Positions 1 to 12,379 of a stretch of DNA of 64,000 nt are shown in pieces. Both the position numbers and the translations under genes were made by a program. The stretch lies in assembly GCA_037974665.1 (NCBI GenBank), contig CM075765.1, positions 8,477,501 to 8,541,500 on the forward strand, read 5' to 3'. The first letter of the stretch is position 1. Each line of letters opens with the position of its first letter. The notes beneath the pieces are model-generated. The model did no database searches, was not told the origin of the DNA, and worked only from the letters and a program-made list of their open reading frames with translations. This stretch comes from Ehretia macrophylla (taxonomy: Eukaryota; Streptophyta; Magnoliopsida; Boraginales; Ehretiaceae).

Positions 1-2044
1 GAGTGATCATTAGTGTACAGATCATTGAATGTGACAAGAAATAGTAAACTGCATGATTTCAGGTTAATAGTTTACTATTTAGTTAGGAATTTTGTAAATT
101 AATCCTCAGACTTGAGAAATTACGGCTGCCAATTATATCAAGGGCTAAATACTATGTTTGGACAATACCAGTCTTTCATAAGGTGGGTTACGACCTTCGT
201 ATTTTAGTTTTATGGTTTGAACCGACAAGTAATTGTTGAGATAGGATCTGTTAACCTCCGGCGTGAGGCGATGTCCTTTGATATTTGAGATCGGTCGATG
301 AACGAGGAAGTCCTTAGCCAAGGCGAGTATGAAGTGATAGAAAAGGGTTTTTCCATGGTAGTCATCTCTCATTTCACCGGTTTAGATTTACACATAGTAT
401 CGAAGGTAGATTTAACCATTTCATAGTCCTTTCCCAATCGAGGCATTCTTAATAGAAGGATCAGACTGCACGCTAATTCTCGACGGTTAAATAGATTCAT
501 AAAAGACGTCGTCTTCATTATCATTTACATTCTCATGGTACGTTCATTACTAGTACGTCATTCATGAGCATGAGGGTATTTCAGTAAATGGTGGAGATAT
601 TTTCGAAACAGATAAGGAAGTTTATCAATCCTTCATCGGTACGCGGTAGTCAATCTAGAAGGTCACACACTAATAAGTATTACGAATAAGTTCACCAAAA
701 GCTTGTATAATGTGGTTGATGGCTTTAAGGTGTTAAGAGTCATCCAGGTTAGTATTTGAGCCAAAAGTGTAATTTCAAAAAGTTTTGGGGTCAAATTGTA
801 ATTACCAAAACTTTTAGGGCCAAACTGTAATTATTGAAAATTAATTTCAATGTATTTATTCTAATAGAGATTAGAATGGGCAAAAATAATATATGTATAT
901 ATATATGTATATATATATATATATAAAGGAGTTTATATATTATATATATATGTGTTATAGTGATGTAATTTGTGAAATGTCACGTTATCATTCTAGTTGT
1001 CAAAAGGTGAATTGCAAATTAATGACTAGATATTTACATGTGACGTATGCATGTAGGGATTGATGACTAAGATAGTCCATGTCATCAATTTTAGTCGTTT
1101 GAATTTAAATTGGATGGCTAGGATTGAGTCTTGAATAAAGACAAATAAATCATAGCCTTTGCTTTGATAAGAGAACCTTTTTGCCAAGCGACAAGAGAGA
1201 TAATAAAGATAACCTTTGGATTGCAATCCTAGGATTTGCATGACATTAACTTTAGAAGAAAGCAATTGTGATTGGCTATCTAATTAAAGTAAGATTATAT
1301 ATATATATATATAATAATAATAAGATGACAACATTCTCTCTCCTTCCACTCACATTTTCGGCCAAGCCATGGATGAGAGAAAAGGTTGAAATCTTGCCAT
1401 CTAATGCTAATGATTATGATCTATTGACATGCATGGCTTAGTTTATTGAAACAAGAAAGAGATTAATTTTGATTGGCTCTTTCTATATACATGTAACATA
1501 TTAAACAACAGATGAAAACTCTCTCACACACATTAACACCTACACGGACAAAACAAGAATTACATAGAGAAAACTTCATCTTCTTCACCAAGTTAGTGTG
1601 GTGCTCGGCCAAGTGAAGAAAGAAGAGATAGCTTTTCTCTCTTGCAAAATAAACCACACATATAGCTTCAAATATCAAAAGTGTACTAACACCTTTTGCT
1701 TTTGAGGATTGGTGGACTTTGGATGTTTGGTGGACCAACAAGGGCCTTCAAGTTAGAAGGAATCAAAAGGTCAACTTCAAAGTTTCACCATCACCTTCAA
1801 GGTCTTCAAGAGGTATAAGTTTTTAACCTCATTTTCATTATATATATATGATATATGATGCTAACTTGTTAGTATATGGACATGTTTTGAAAGTATACAT
1901 GTTGATCTTTGCTAAAAAATTTTGAAATGTGCCTTATGTAGATTCGGCCCTAGCTATGTATCCATGCATAACTTTCTAGATCTTGAATCCAACCATGATG
2001 TATGCTTAGACATGATATCTATATGTGTTGGCTAACACCTTCAC
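1..2044 (+). repeat. Long Copia-type LTR fragment (plus orientation)
   Basis: No gene is visible. The first 500 bases match, base by base with scattered changes, the reverse complement of about 35800-36300, which lies inside a 2.3-kb solo LTR with a clear target duplication. Shared landmarks are the stretch around 110-130 (cagacttgagaaattacg), the run at 241-275 (ggatctgttaacctccggcg) and the later decayed segment. This is therefore the interior and 3' portion of the same LTR family in opposite orientation. Its left end lies outside the window and its right end is lost where the gypsy array starts near 2045. AT microsatellites occur at about 890-950 and 1295-1312. ORFs in it are not gene-like. 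Confidence 0.6.
890..950. repeat. AT-rich microsatellite
   Basis: Interrupted (AT)n / (GTAT)n run within the LTR fragment. Confidence 0.8.
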
Positions 2045-3594
2045 TGTTGACACTGTTCCCCTAAACACCATTATGAACTCTTTCCTTAAACACTAGATGT
2101 ACTTCGGATGTACTTTGACTCGACTCATACGACCCAAACCCATATGAAACACTCCGTTCATTCAGGATAGGGATTAGAACATCGGTAGTCGTGTCATCGC
2201 CTGGCAAGCCCGATGCCAGCCAGGGCGACACGAACCTACTACACCTGTTTTAAAGATTGCAACCTTACGCTTCGCTTCTCATTTAACACATAACACGCAT
2301 TCGCATTCATATTCGCATCGCATTCACGATATTTAGAGAAGACAACAAAGTGGGTTGTCCCCCTATTCACATTTAACATTTAAATACTTTAACACTTTAA
2401 TTTTGCAACACTTAGTAATTCAACACTTTAAAATCTAGTTACCGAATCTCAAGCATACTCTTTCATGCATTAACCAACTCCGACCACATTTGGCACCAAC
2501 TCAAACTTTAACAACACATTCATTGGATAATAAATTAGGTTACCCAACCATTAACAACATTTACAACATTAACAACACCTTCAATCATCTACTCATTTCC
2601 AACAACCAAAACCCTATTAGAACGTGTTCTCAACACATTAACACCAACCTTCAACCAACAAATAAGCTATTTCCAATACCATAACACAAAATAACTCCTA
2701 GTACATCCAACATTTAGTCATCATTTAACCACTTTTTAAATCTCTACAGCACATAACCCTTGCACAAACAATATAGTAACCAACTACAATGCATAATAAG
2801 CATATTACAATAGCATAACTAGGAATAATACAAGCTAAACAAGCCAAACTCTAAACTTGCACCTTAGTTGGAATTTTTAGAAATTAATCAAAATTAACCC
2901 TAAACTCCACCAAATTCACACCAAAGCTATGAAATCATACTACAAACACATATATATAATCATAAACACTAAAGCAAGCTAGAATTCTCAACTTCCAAAT
3001 ATCAAAGTTAGCATATAATACCTATAATGCTATAAACAAGTTCTATTGCATATATATAGCTCTCAAATCACTACTTTAACATATATTCATCATCAACTAA
3101 CATTTATAACACATATATACGAAATTTCATAAATCAAAGTAAGCAACAAACATGCAACACTTGAAATCCCTCACCTAAAATTGTATGAAAAAGCTAGAAA
3201 TGGCAAGAACAAGCTAGGTAGAACAAAGTTTGAGCAACTTCCACTTTGAATTGGCTTAAAAATGCAAGTTTTCTTCTTCAAAATGATCAAAACCCTTGTT
3301 TTTCTATTTGCTCTTTTTTTTCTCCTTGGCCGATTTCTTCTAGGCTTTTCAAGATGGTTTGCTTCTTTTTGTTTTGTTTGTATATAATGTATAAAATATC
3401 TAAGTGGTCAAATGGTCAAATAAGCTAAGTCAAATATGGTATGCTTTGCAAAATATGACTATTTTTATATGTATATATGTAATTTTAAAGGAACATAGGA
3501 TGTATTAAAATAGATAAATACATAATTAGCACATACTACTTTCAAATAATGTTTAAAGTAAATAAATACACATGAAATACATGCTCGGGTCTCA
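2045..3594 (-). repeat. Truncated LTR of the TR-GAG array
   Basis: Aligns with about 5670-7274 of the complete middle LTR, from the tract cccctaaacaccat to the terminus gggtctcata, where the expected final CACA has changed. The first 640 bp of the LTR are missing, so the junction near 2041-2050 is a breakpoint with the older Copia LTR. Confidence 0.75.
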
Positions 3595-3639
3595 TATCCT
3601 TCCCTGATTACCTGTGGCTACTGTCTACCCCTGCCCAGT

Positions 3640-4717
3640 CTTAAAACTCGAGCAATCCCTTGGCTTGTGCTGATCGCTGCCGTATCCCGTGCATTTCCCA
3701 GATTTCTTCTAGCAGTTGGCGTCAATATGGCCTATCTTATTACAAAAAGTGCACACTAGCGTCGATACAGCAACACTACCCTATGAAGAACCCTATACTG
3801 AAGAAGCAGCTGAACCAATCTGTTGAGGTCTCATAATAATTGGCCTAAAATGGCCCTGAGTCTGTGTCGGCCTCTACTGAAACTGGGACTGATCCTATGG
3901 ATAATAGAATCTCTTATAGTCCTCTGACTGGGTCTGGAACTGAAATAACCTCTGTGGCCCATGAGGCTGGAATGACCTCTTAAACTATTGACCCAACCCC
4001 GACATAACCTCTCTATTTCTCTTCTCTACTTTAGAGGCTGCTTCAAAAGCTTTACTGAAAACAGGAAACCCAAGCGGAGCCAAACTATCCTAAATTTTGG
4101 GCCTCAACCCTCGAATACCTCTGAATCTTTCTCTCCGTAGAGTGCACCATTTCGGGCGCATATTGAGACAACTTGTTGAACTTTTCCTCATAATGAGCAA
4201 CAAAAATATCACCTTGCCTGAGGTTCATGAACTCCTCCTCATTCCTTTCTCGAGCAAGTGCAGAGATATAGTTGGCCTTGAATGCCTTCATAAAGTTCAC
4301 CCAAAGATAAGGAGTGAGTTGGTGCTCCTATTGAGCCTTCATGATCCTCCACCATTGCTTGCCATCATTGTCAAACAAGAACACAACAAAAGCAATCTTC
4401 TTCTCATCAGAATAGTCCGAAGCACCAAAAATAATCTGAACCCGATCCAACCAATAACGAAGAAACCAATCCAATGTACCATCACCACCTCTAGCATAGC
4501 CACCACGATCACCATTCCCACTATGACCTCCATTACCCCCATTACCACCATGATAGTTGTTATTGTATTGGTGGTTGTTGTACTGATCCTCACGGTCAGC
4601 CTGCTGCCTTTCTAACACAGTTGCTACTCGGTCCATAGTCTGAGCCATCTATCCCAAAACTTGATCCCCAACCAGAACTTTCTCGAGCTCTTTACGGGGC
4701 CTACCTCTTGGTGCCAT
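3640..4717 (-). pseudogene. Decayed gag (left TR-GAG unit)
   Basis: The reading frame starts at an ATG at 4717 coding for MAPRGRPRK. It runs through a Gly/Asn/His-rich linker, then a retrotransposon gag core with FDNDGKQWW-like and FMNLRQGDI-like stretches (about 4328-4640 and 4085-4300). After several stops and frameshifts it ends in two CCHC zinc knuckles. The first knuckle is intact (CX2CX4HX4C, near 3745); in the second one cysteine is replaced by tyrosine. In gypsy elements this protein forms the cytoplasmic virus-like particle and binds template RNA. Stops inside the gag core mean this copy makes no full protein. The right-hand unit is a paralogue with different lesions. Confidence 0.7.
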
Positions 4718-4981
4718 CTTAGGACATAAAGAGTTTATGAACAATTATAGCACATACACAGGTTATAATCAATTATTATCACACAAGAAGCAAAATTCAT
4801 ATAAAGCACATTAATCACATAAAGAACATTGATCACACAAGCACGTTGAGAACACAAAGCACATTGACCACATTCGGTTCACTTAACACATAATGCATGC
4901 ACACATTCTTTCAAAACACATTCACATCAAGTCTTCTACCCAACAGTCCGAAGACCCTATCCCCGCTTATAAGCTACCTAA

Positions 4982-4993
4982 GCTCTAATACCA
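4982..4993 (-). other. Primer-binding site, tRNA-iMet type
   Basis: The minus strand reads TGGTATTAGAGC a few bases inside the LTR edge at 4998, one mismatch from the standard plant initiator-Met tRNA complement. It fixes the orientation of the left unit. Confidence 0.75.
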
Positions 4994-4997
4994 CAAA

Positions 4998-7274
4998 TGT
5001 CGCGCCCAAACTCGGTCTCATCAGAAACCAAGCCCGATCGCGACGATACACGGATATTATAATGTTTGAAATATGAACAACCAAAGAGACACAGAATACA
5101 CAACATATATTCTGATAGGTCTGCATCATTCATATATAACATTTCAACATTCTCGAATAGAATACACTAAACATACATTCGTTCACTTGGCTAAAGTTGA
5201 CAATATCCCTTACAAAGCTAAAGAATTCTTGATTATAACATGCGATAATATATAAGCCTAGCTAGTTGTGATCACGATCCAACGTGACCAACCATATATA
5301 CAACAAAACAACTAGACTTTAAGAAAACAAGTTACCAAGTATACATTACATAAACTTCAAAAGTCTTCTAAACATTGAAACCAAACATCTGACAATATTG
5401 TTTTTCAACAACTAAAACATATCAAATGTAAGGCATATTCTCGAGTTCATTAACACCTTCCTCATGCACATACTCAACATCGGGCACACCTGTAATATGC
5501 ATTAAAGAGAGTGAGCTAAACAGGCTCAGTGAAGGAGGATGAAATAAAGTTTTGAAAACATTTTAACTTTGAAAACCCTTTCAAAACATGCCATGCAACA
5601 ATAAGACGCATCAAATATAACTTGCTTGAGTAACACAAGATAAGTAAACTCTTAATAAGGATACGCTCGTTTTGGTGACGCCGTTCCACTAAACACCATT
5701 CCGAACTCTTCCCCTAAACACCAGATGTACTCTGACTCGACTCATACGACCCAGATCCTTATGAAACACTCCGTTCATTCGGGATAGGGATTAGAACATC
5801 GGTAATCGTTCATCGCCTAGCAAGCCCAATTCCGCCCAGGGCGACACGAACCTACTACATTTGTTTTAAAGGTTGAAACCTTACGTTTCGCTTCGCATTT
5901 AACATATAACACGCATTCACATTCGCATGCCATCTCATTCATGATATTTAGAGAAGACAACAATGTGAGTTGTCCCCTTCATTCACATTTAACATTTAAA
6001 CACCTCAACACTTTAATTTTGCAACACTTAGTAATTCAACACTTTAAAATCTAGTTACTGAATCTCAAGCATATTCTTTCATGCATTAACCAACTCCGAC
6101 CACATTTGACACCAACTCAAACTTTAACAACACAGTCATTGGATAACAAAGTAAGTTATCCAACCATTAACAACATTAACAACATTTACAACATTAAAAA
6201 CATTTACAACTTTAACAACATTAACAACACCTTCAATCATCTTCTCATTTCCAACAACCAAAACCCAATTAGAACATGTTCTCAACACATTAACACCAAG
6301 CTTCAACCAATAAATAAGCTATTTCTAATGCGATAACACTAAACAACTCCTAGCACATCCAACATTTAGTCATCATTTAACCACTTTTTAAATCTCTACA
6401 ACACATAACCCTTGCACAAATAATATAGTAACCAACTACAATGCATAATAAACACATTACAATAGCATAACTAGGCATAATACAAGCCAAACTCTAAACT
6501 TGCACCTTTGCTAGAATTTTTAGAAATTAATCAAAATTAACCCCAAACTCCACCAAATTCACACAAAGTTATGAAATCATACCACAAACACATATATATA
6601 ATCATAAATACCAAAGCTAGCTAGAATTCTCAACTTCCAAATATCAAAGTTAGTATATAATATCTATAATGCCATAAACAAGTTCTATTGCATATATATA
6701 GCTCTCAAATCACTACTTTAACATATATTCATCTTCAACTAGTATTTCTAACACATATGTATGAAATTCCATAAATCAAAGTAAGCAACAAACATGCAAG
6801 GCTTGAAATCCCTCACCTAAAATTGTAGGAAAAAGCTAGAAATGGCAAGAACAAGCTAGGTAGAACAAAGTTTGAGCAACTTCCACTTTGAATTGGCTTA
6901 AAAATGCAAGTTTTCTTCTTCAAAATGATCAAAAACCCTTGTTTTTCTATTTTCTCTTTTTTTTCTCCTTGGCTGAGTTCTTCTAGGCTTTTCAAGATGG
7001 TTTCCTTCTTCTTCTTCTTTTTGTTTTGTTTGTATATAATGTATAAAATATCTAAGTGGTCAAATGGTCAAATGGTCAAATAGTCAAATAAGCTAAGTCA
7101 AAGATAGTCAAATATGGTAGGCTTTGTAAAATATGACTATTTCTATATGTATATATGTAATTTTAAATGCACATATGATGTATTAAAATAGATAAACACA
7201 TAATTAGCATATATTACTTTCAAATAATGTTTAAAGTAAATAAATGCACATGAAATGCATGCTCGGGTCTCACA
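4998..7274 (-). repeat. Complete TR-GAG LTR (shared, middle)
   Basis: 2277 bp with TG...CA ends: tgtcgcgccc at the left and gggtctcaca at the right on the plus strand. It is flanked by a primer-binding site on the left and a polypurine tract on the right, so it belongs to both neighbouring units. It shares its terminal sequence style with the solo LTR at 13175-15328. Confidence 0.85.
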
Positions 7275-7289
7275 TCTTCCCCCCTTAAA
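7275..7289 (-). other. Polypurine tract of the right TR-GAG unit
   Basis: The minus strand reads TTAAGGGGGGAAGA directly before the LTR start TGTGAGACCC. This is the plus-strand priming site for reverse transcription. In the left unit the equivalent place (3595 onward) has lost about 90 bp, including this tract. Confidence 0.8.
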
Positions 7290-7369
7290 ACAATTTCACC
7301 CTCGAGCTTGTACTCGCTGCTGTAGAGGTGAATTGCCCGTAGGCCTCCCCTTATTACCTGTGGCTACTA

Positions 7370-8511
7370 TCTACCCATGCCCAGTCGTAAATCTCGGGCA
7401 ATCCTTTGCCTTGTGCTGATCGGTGCCGCATCCTGTGTATTTTCTAGACTTCTTCTAATAGTTGGCCACAATATGGCCTCTCTTATTACAAAAAGAACAT
7501 ACTAGTGTCGGTACAGCAGCACTACTCCCTGAAGAACCCTGTATTGAAGAAGCAGATGAACCAGTCTGTTGAGGTCTTATAATAACCGGCCTAAACTAGC
7601 CCTAAGTCTGTGTCGACCTCCGCTAAACCTGGGACTAATCCTGTGGATAATAGAATCCTTGATAGTCCTCTGTCTGGGTCTGGAACTAAACTAACCTCTG
7701 TGGTCCCTGAGGCTGGAATGGCCTCTTAAACTGATGACTCGGCCCCGACATAATCTTTCTCTTTCTCTTCTCCACTTTAGAGGTTGCTTCAAAGGCTTTA
7801 CTGAAAACAAGAAACTCAAGCGGAGCCAAATTATCCTGAATTTTGGGCCTCAATCGCCGAATAAACCTCCAAATCCTTCTCTCCGTAGAGTGCACCATTT
7901 CGGGCGCATATTGAGACAACTTGTTGAACTTTGCCTCATAACGAACAACTGAAAAATCACCTTGCAGAGGTTCATGAACTCCTCCTCCTTCCTTTCTCGA
8001 GCAAGTGCAAAGATATAGTTGGCCTTGAATGCCTTCACAAAGTTTACCCAAAGATAAGGAGTGAGTTGATGCTCCCATTGAGCCTTCATGATCCTCCACC
8101 ATTACTTGGCATCATTGTCAAACAAGAACACAACAAAAGCAATCATCTTCTCATAAGAATAGTTTGAAGCATAAAAATACTCTAAACCCGATCTAACTAA
8201 TACTCGGCTACCTCATAACGAAGCTCTCCAACAAACCTCGGAAGCCCATAACGAAGAAATCGATCCAATGTACCATCACCACCTCCAGCATAGCCACCAC
8301 GATCACCATTCCCACTGTGACCTCCATTACCCCCATTACCACCATGATAGTTATTATTGTGTTGGTGGTTGTTGTACTGATCCTCACAATCAGCGTGTTG
8401 CCTTTCTAACACAGTTGCTACTTCGTCCATAGTCTGAGCCATCTGTCTTAAAATTTGCTTCCCAACCTGAACTTACTCAGGCTCTTTGCGGGGCCTACCT
8501 CTTGGTGCCAT
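7370..8511 (-). pseudogene. Decayed gag (right TR-GAG unit)
   Basis: Begins at an ATG at 8511 (MAPRGRPRK, same start as the left unit). It passes a Gly/Asn/His-rich segment near 8290-8390 and a gag core at about 7840-8100, where the motif KFNKLSQYAPEMVHSTERR is clear. A basic KVEKRKRK segment follows, then two zinc knuckles at about 7400-7510. The first knuckle has lost its last cysteine; the second keeps CX2CGX4HX4C-like spacing. Frameshifts near 7990 and 8160 break it. The polypurine tract follows about 100 bp after the last knuckle, leaving no room for pol. Confidence 0.7.
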
Positions 8512-8772
8512 CTTACGACATAAAGGGTTTATAAACAATTATAGCACATAAATAGGTTATAAATTATTATCACACAAGAAGCAAAATTCATATAAAGCAC
8601 ATTAATCATGTAAAGAACATTGATCACATAAGCACGTTGAGAACATAAAGTACATTAACCACATTTGGTTCACTTAACACATAATGCTTGCACACATTCT
8701 TTTAAAACACATTCACATCAAGTCTTCTAACCAACAGTCCGAAGACCCTATCCCGACTTATGAGCTATCTAA

Positions 8773-8784
8773 GCTCTGATACCA
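8773..8784 (-). other. Primer-binding site, tRNA-iMet type
   Basis: The minus strand reads TGGTATCAGAGC, an exact 12-base match to the usual plant initiator-Met complement, four bases from the LTR edge at 8789. Confidence 0.85.
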
Positions 8785-8788
8785 CAAA

Positions 8789-11015
8789 TGTCACGCCCAA
8801 ACCCGTTCTCATCAGAAACCAAGCTCAATTGCGACGACACATGGACATTATAACACCTGAAATATGAACAACCAACAAGACATAAAAAATACAACATATA
8901 TTCTAATATGTTTGTGTCATTCATATACAACATTTCAACATTCTCGAGCAGAATACACTAAACATACATTCGTTCAATTGGCAAAAGTTGACAATATCCC
9001 TTACAAAGCTAAAGCATTCTTGATTATAACATGCAATAATATATAAACCTAGCTAGTTGTGATCACGATCCAACGTGACCGACCATATATACAACAAAAC
9101 GGCTATACTTTAAGAAAATAAGTTACCAAGTATACATTACATTTAACTTCAAAAGTCTTCTAAACATTGAAACCAAACATCTAACAACATTGTTTCTCAA
9201 CAACTAAAACATATCAAACGTAAGGCACATTCTCGAGCTCATTAACAGTTTCCTTATGCACATACTCAACTTCGGGCACACTTGTAACATCCATTAAAGA
9301 GGGTGAGTTAAACCGGCTCAGTGAGAGAGGATAAAAGGAAGTTTTGAATGCATTTTAACTTTGAAAACCCTTTCAAAACATGCCACGCAACAATAAGACG
9401 CATCAAATATAACTTGCTTGAGTAACACAAGTAAATACTTAATAAAGATACGCTCATTCTGCTGACGCCGTTCCCCTAAACACCATTTCGAACTCTTCCC
9501 CTAAACACCAGATGTACTTCAGATGTACTCTGACTTGACTCATACAACTCAAACCCTTATAAAACACTCCGTTCATTCAGGATAGAGATTATAACATCGG
9601 TAGTTGTGTCATCGTCTGGCAAGCCCGATGCCCTCCCAGCGCGACACGTACCTACGCAACTATTTTAAAGGTTGCAACCATATGTTTCGCTTCGCATTTA
9701 ACACATAACACGCATACACATTCGCATCACATCATATTAATGATATTTAGAGAAGACACCAAAGTGAGTTGTCCATCCATTCACACTTAATATTTAAACA
9801 CTTTAACACTTTAATTTTACAACACTTTGTAATTCAACACTTTAAAATCTAGTTACCGAATCTCAAGCATCCTCTTTCATGCATTAACCAACTCTGACCA
9901 CATTTCACACCAACTCAAACTTTAACACACATTCATTGGATAACAAAGTAAGTTATCCAACCATTAATAACATTTACAACACCTTCAATCATCTACTCAT
10001 TCCAACAACCAAAACCCCATTAGAACATGTTCTCAACACATTAACACCAACCTTCAACCAAAAAATAAGCTATTTCCATTGTCATAACACTAAACAACTC
10101 CTAGCACATCCAACATTTAGTCATCATTTAACCACTTTTTAAATCTCTACAACATATAACCCTTGCACAAATAATATAGTATCCAACTACAATGCATAAT
10201 AAACACATTACAATAGCATAACTAGGCATAATACAAGCTAAACAAGCCAAACTATAAACTTGCACCTTTGCTGGAATTTTTAGAAATTAATCAAAATTAA
10301 CCCCAAACTCCACCAAATTCACACCAAAGCTATGAAATCATACCACAAACACATATATATAATCATAAACACCAAAGCTAGCTAGAATTCTCAACTTCCA
10401 AATATTAAAGTTAGTATATAATACCTATAATGCCATAAACAAGTTCTATTGCATATATATAGCTCTCAAATCACTACTTTAACATATATTCATCTTCAAC
10501 TAGTATTTCTAACACATATATATGAAATTCCATAAATCAAAGTAAGCAACAAACATGCAATACTTGAAATCCCTCACCTAAAATTATAGGAAAAAGCTAG
10601 AAGTAGGAAGAACAAGCTAGGTAGAACAAAGTTTGAGCAACTTCTACTTTGAATTGGCTTAAAAATGTAAGTTTTCTTCTTCAAAATAATCAAAACCCTT
10701 GTTTTTCTATTTCCTCCTTTTTTTTCTCCTTGGTCAATTTCTTCTAGGCTTTTCAAGATGGTTTTCTTTTCTTTTTTTTATTTTTTTTGTATATAATGTA
10801 TAAAATATCTAAGTGGTCAAATGGTCAAATAAGCTAAGTCAAAGATAGTCAAATATGGTAAGCTTTGTAAAATATGACTATTTCTATATGTATCTATGTA
10901 ATTTTAAATGCACATATAATGTATTAAAATAGATAAACACATAATTAGCACATATTACTTTCAAATAATGTTTAAAGTAAATAAATGAACATGAAATGCA
11001 TGCTCGAGTCTTACA
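8789..11015 (-). repeat. Complete TR-GAG LTR (right, 5' LTR)
   Basis: 2227 bp, from tgtcacgccc to gagtcttaca on the plus strand. It is collinear with the middle LTR throughout. A host target duplication cannot be tested because the left end of the array is truncated. Confidence 0.85.
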
Positions 11016-11634
11016 ATGATAATTATTTCAATTGACTTTTTTAGAAGCTAGACAATAGCCATTTCAAATGCACTGCTTAGAAGCAACTGTCATACTCATT
11101 GCATAATCATGTCACTAATGGCTATTATCAACTCCTACTTGGCATAGGTGAGTGATACATCTTTATCCCTTAGGCTAATTCATACACAAAAAGTCTTTAA
11201 TTCACATACATATCATTTCACACTTTTTGAATAATCAGGTAGTATCATTCTTTAGGGTGTATCACTTATATAAACATCATTTCACACTTGTTGAACAATC
11301 AAGTAGTACTATCCCTTATGATGTATTACTTATATACACATCATTTCACACTTGTTGAATAATCTGGTAGTACCATCCCTTAGAACGTTTTACTTATATA
11401 CAAATTATTTTACAATTGTCGAACAATTATGTAGTATATCCCTTGGGATGATTAACATGTTTGATACCATCCTAAGGTATAGCCATATTATCAAAGGTCT
11501 CGAGGTAAACACTTCAGAAAATGGTCAAATACATAATCATCTTGTTTATAGTTATTATTTCTATGTTTTCATGCTTGATATAATCTTTTCATAATAAGTA
11601 TTTGTTAGATTAGATGCCATAGAAGCTAATTTAC
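11016..11634. repeat. AT-rich spacer containing a 64-bp minisatellite
   Basis: No gene is seen. Four head-to-tail copies of a 64-bp unit run from 11211 to about 11466. Copies begin at 11211, 11275, 11339 and 11403 with variants of (c/t)atcatttcacactt and carry a conserved gtagta...ccctta core. The last copy is the most diverged. Confidence 0.75.
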
Positions 11635-12165
11635 TGTAATTTTAGGACATGAAATTTTGTATGGTTTTATTTATTATTTGGAAATTTAGTTATTTGCAAT
11701 TAATGTGTTAATTATATTTAAATAAAATCTTTAGAATTATTATATAGATCCTATTCTTGAGGAGTCAAGAATATGAGTGATAGGATCTATGATAAGGAAT
11801 ATATTATAGAATAAGTTGCCAATCACTAGACGAATTAATTGAACATTAGCTCATCCAGATAGATTGACATATGGTTTACTATCTTAATTTGTCTCATATT
11901 TCATTCAAAAACATATGGGTAATTGTTGGAGAAAAATTGACTGAACATGATCGATTATATAAAAAATTACATTGACAGTGAATAATTTGTTATACACTAT
12001 AATTTGTAATTATTCCTTAGACCTGAGACACTATGGTTACCTTATGTATAGTGTATCGTGATTTGCTGCAACAATATGATCTACTCCTAGCTACGTATTA
12101 GCCCACATTTGTTTTGTGGTTATGCATTATCCATGCTTGGAGGTATATGTTGAAAAGGGAACATC
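11635..12165 (+). repeat. 5' LTR of the decayed Copia element
   Basis: Collinear with 16157-16680. It seems truncated at its 3' end, since the final roughly 170 bp present in the right LTR have no counterpart before the RT remnant. Confidence 0.55.
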
Positions 12166-12379
12166 TGATAATTGATTAAATGTCTAGACTAATAGTTTCG
12201 GGGTTTTACCTCCTTTAATCCAACTGACCAAAATCAAATCCAAGAAAATCCAATTAAAAAACAACTAGTCATTTCAAAATTTCTTTGCAAATTAGTAAGA
12301 ACACCTCAACTCACAACAAGATACAATTACCTTTATAGCCAGGGAAACAAATTGTTTACCTTGGATGATAGTGATCATG

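Larger units (their letters stand above)
2045..11015 (-). mobile_element. Tandem array of a pol-less gypsy-like retrotransposon (TR-GAG type)
   Basis: Layout from left to right: truncated LTR 2045-3594, internal region 3595-4997, full LTR 4998-7274, internal region 7275-8788, full LTR 8789-11015. All are on the minus strand, so the middle LTR serves as 3' LTR of the right unit and 5' LTR of the left unit. Each internal region is only 1.4-1.5 kb. The right one holds a primer-binding site, one gag reading region with zinc knuckles, then directly the polypurine tract. No protease, reverse transcriptase, RNase H or integrase sequence is present. Both units share this architecture, which argues for a defined non-autonomous element rather than two independent deletions. 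Plant elements like this are known as TR-GAGs (established class). Movement would need enzymes from an autonomous gypsy element (inference). The shared-LTR tandem suggests unequal LTR recombination. Confidence 0.75.

Noticed and set aside
4097..4615. 172-codon plus-strand frame over the left gag
   Set aside because: Exact antisense shadow of the gag on the minus strand; composition (runs of Ile/Thr/Val) reflects the Gly/Asn-rich gag codons read backwards.
11211..11466. Regularly spaced repeats reminiscent of a CRISPR array
   Set aside because: The repeats are directly adjoining 64-bp units without unique spacers, in plant nuclear DNA; it is a minisatellite.
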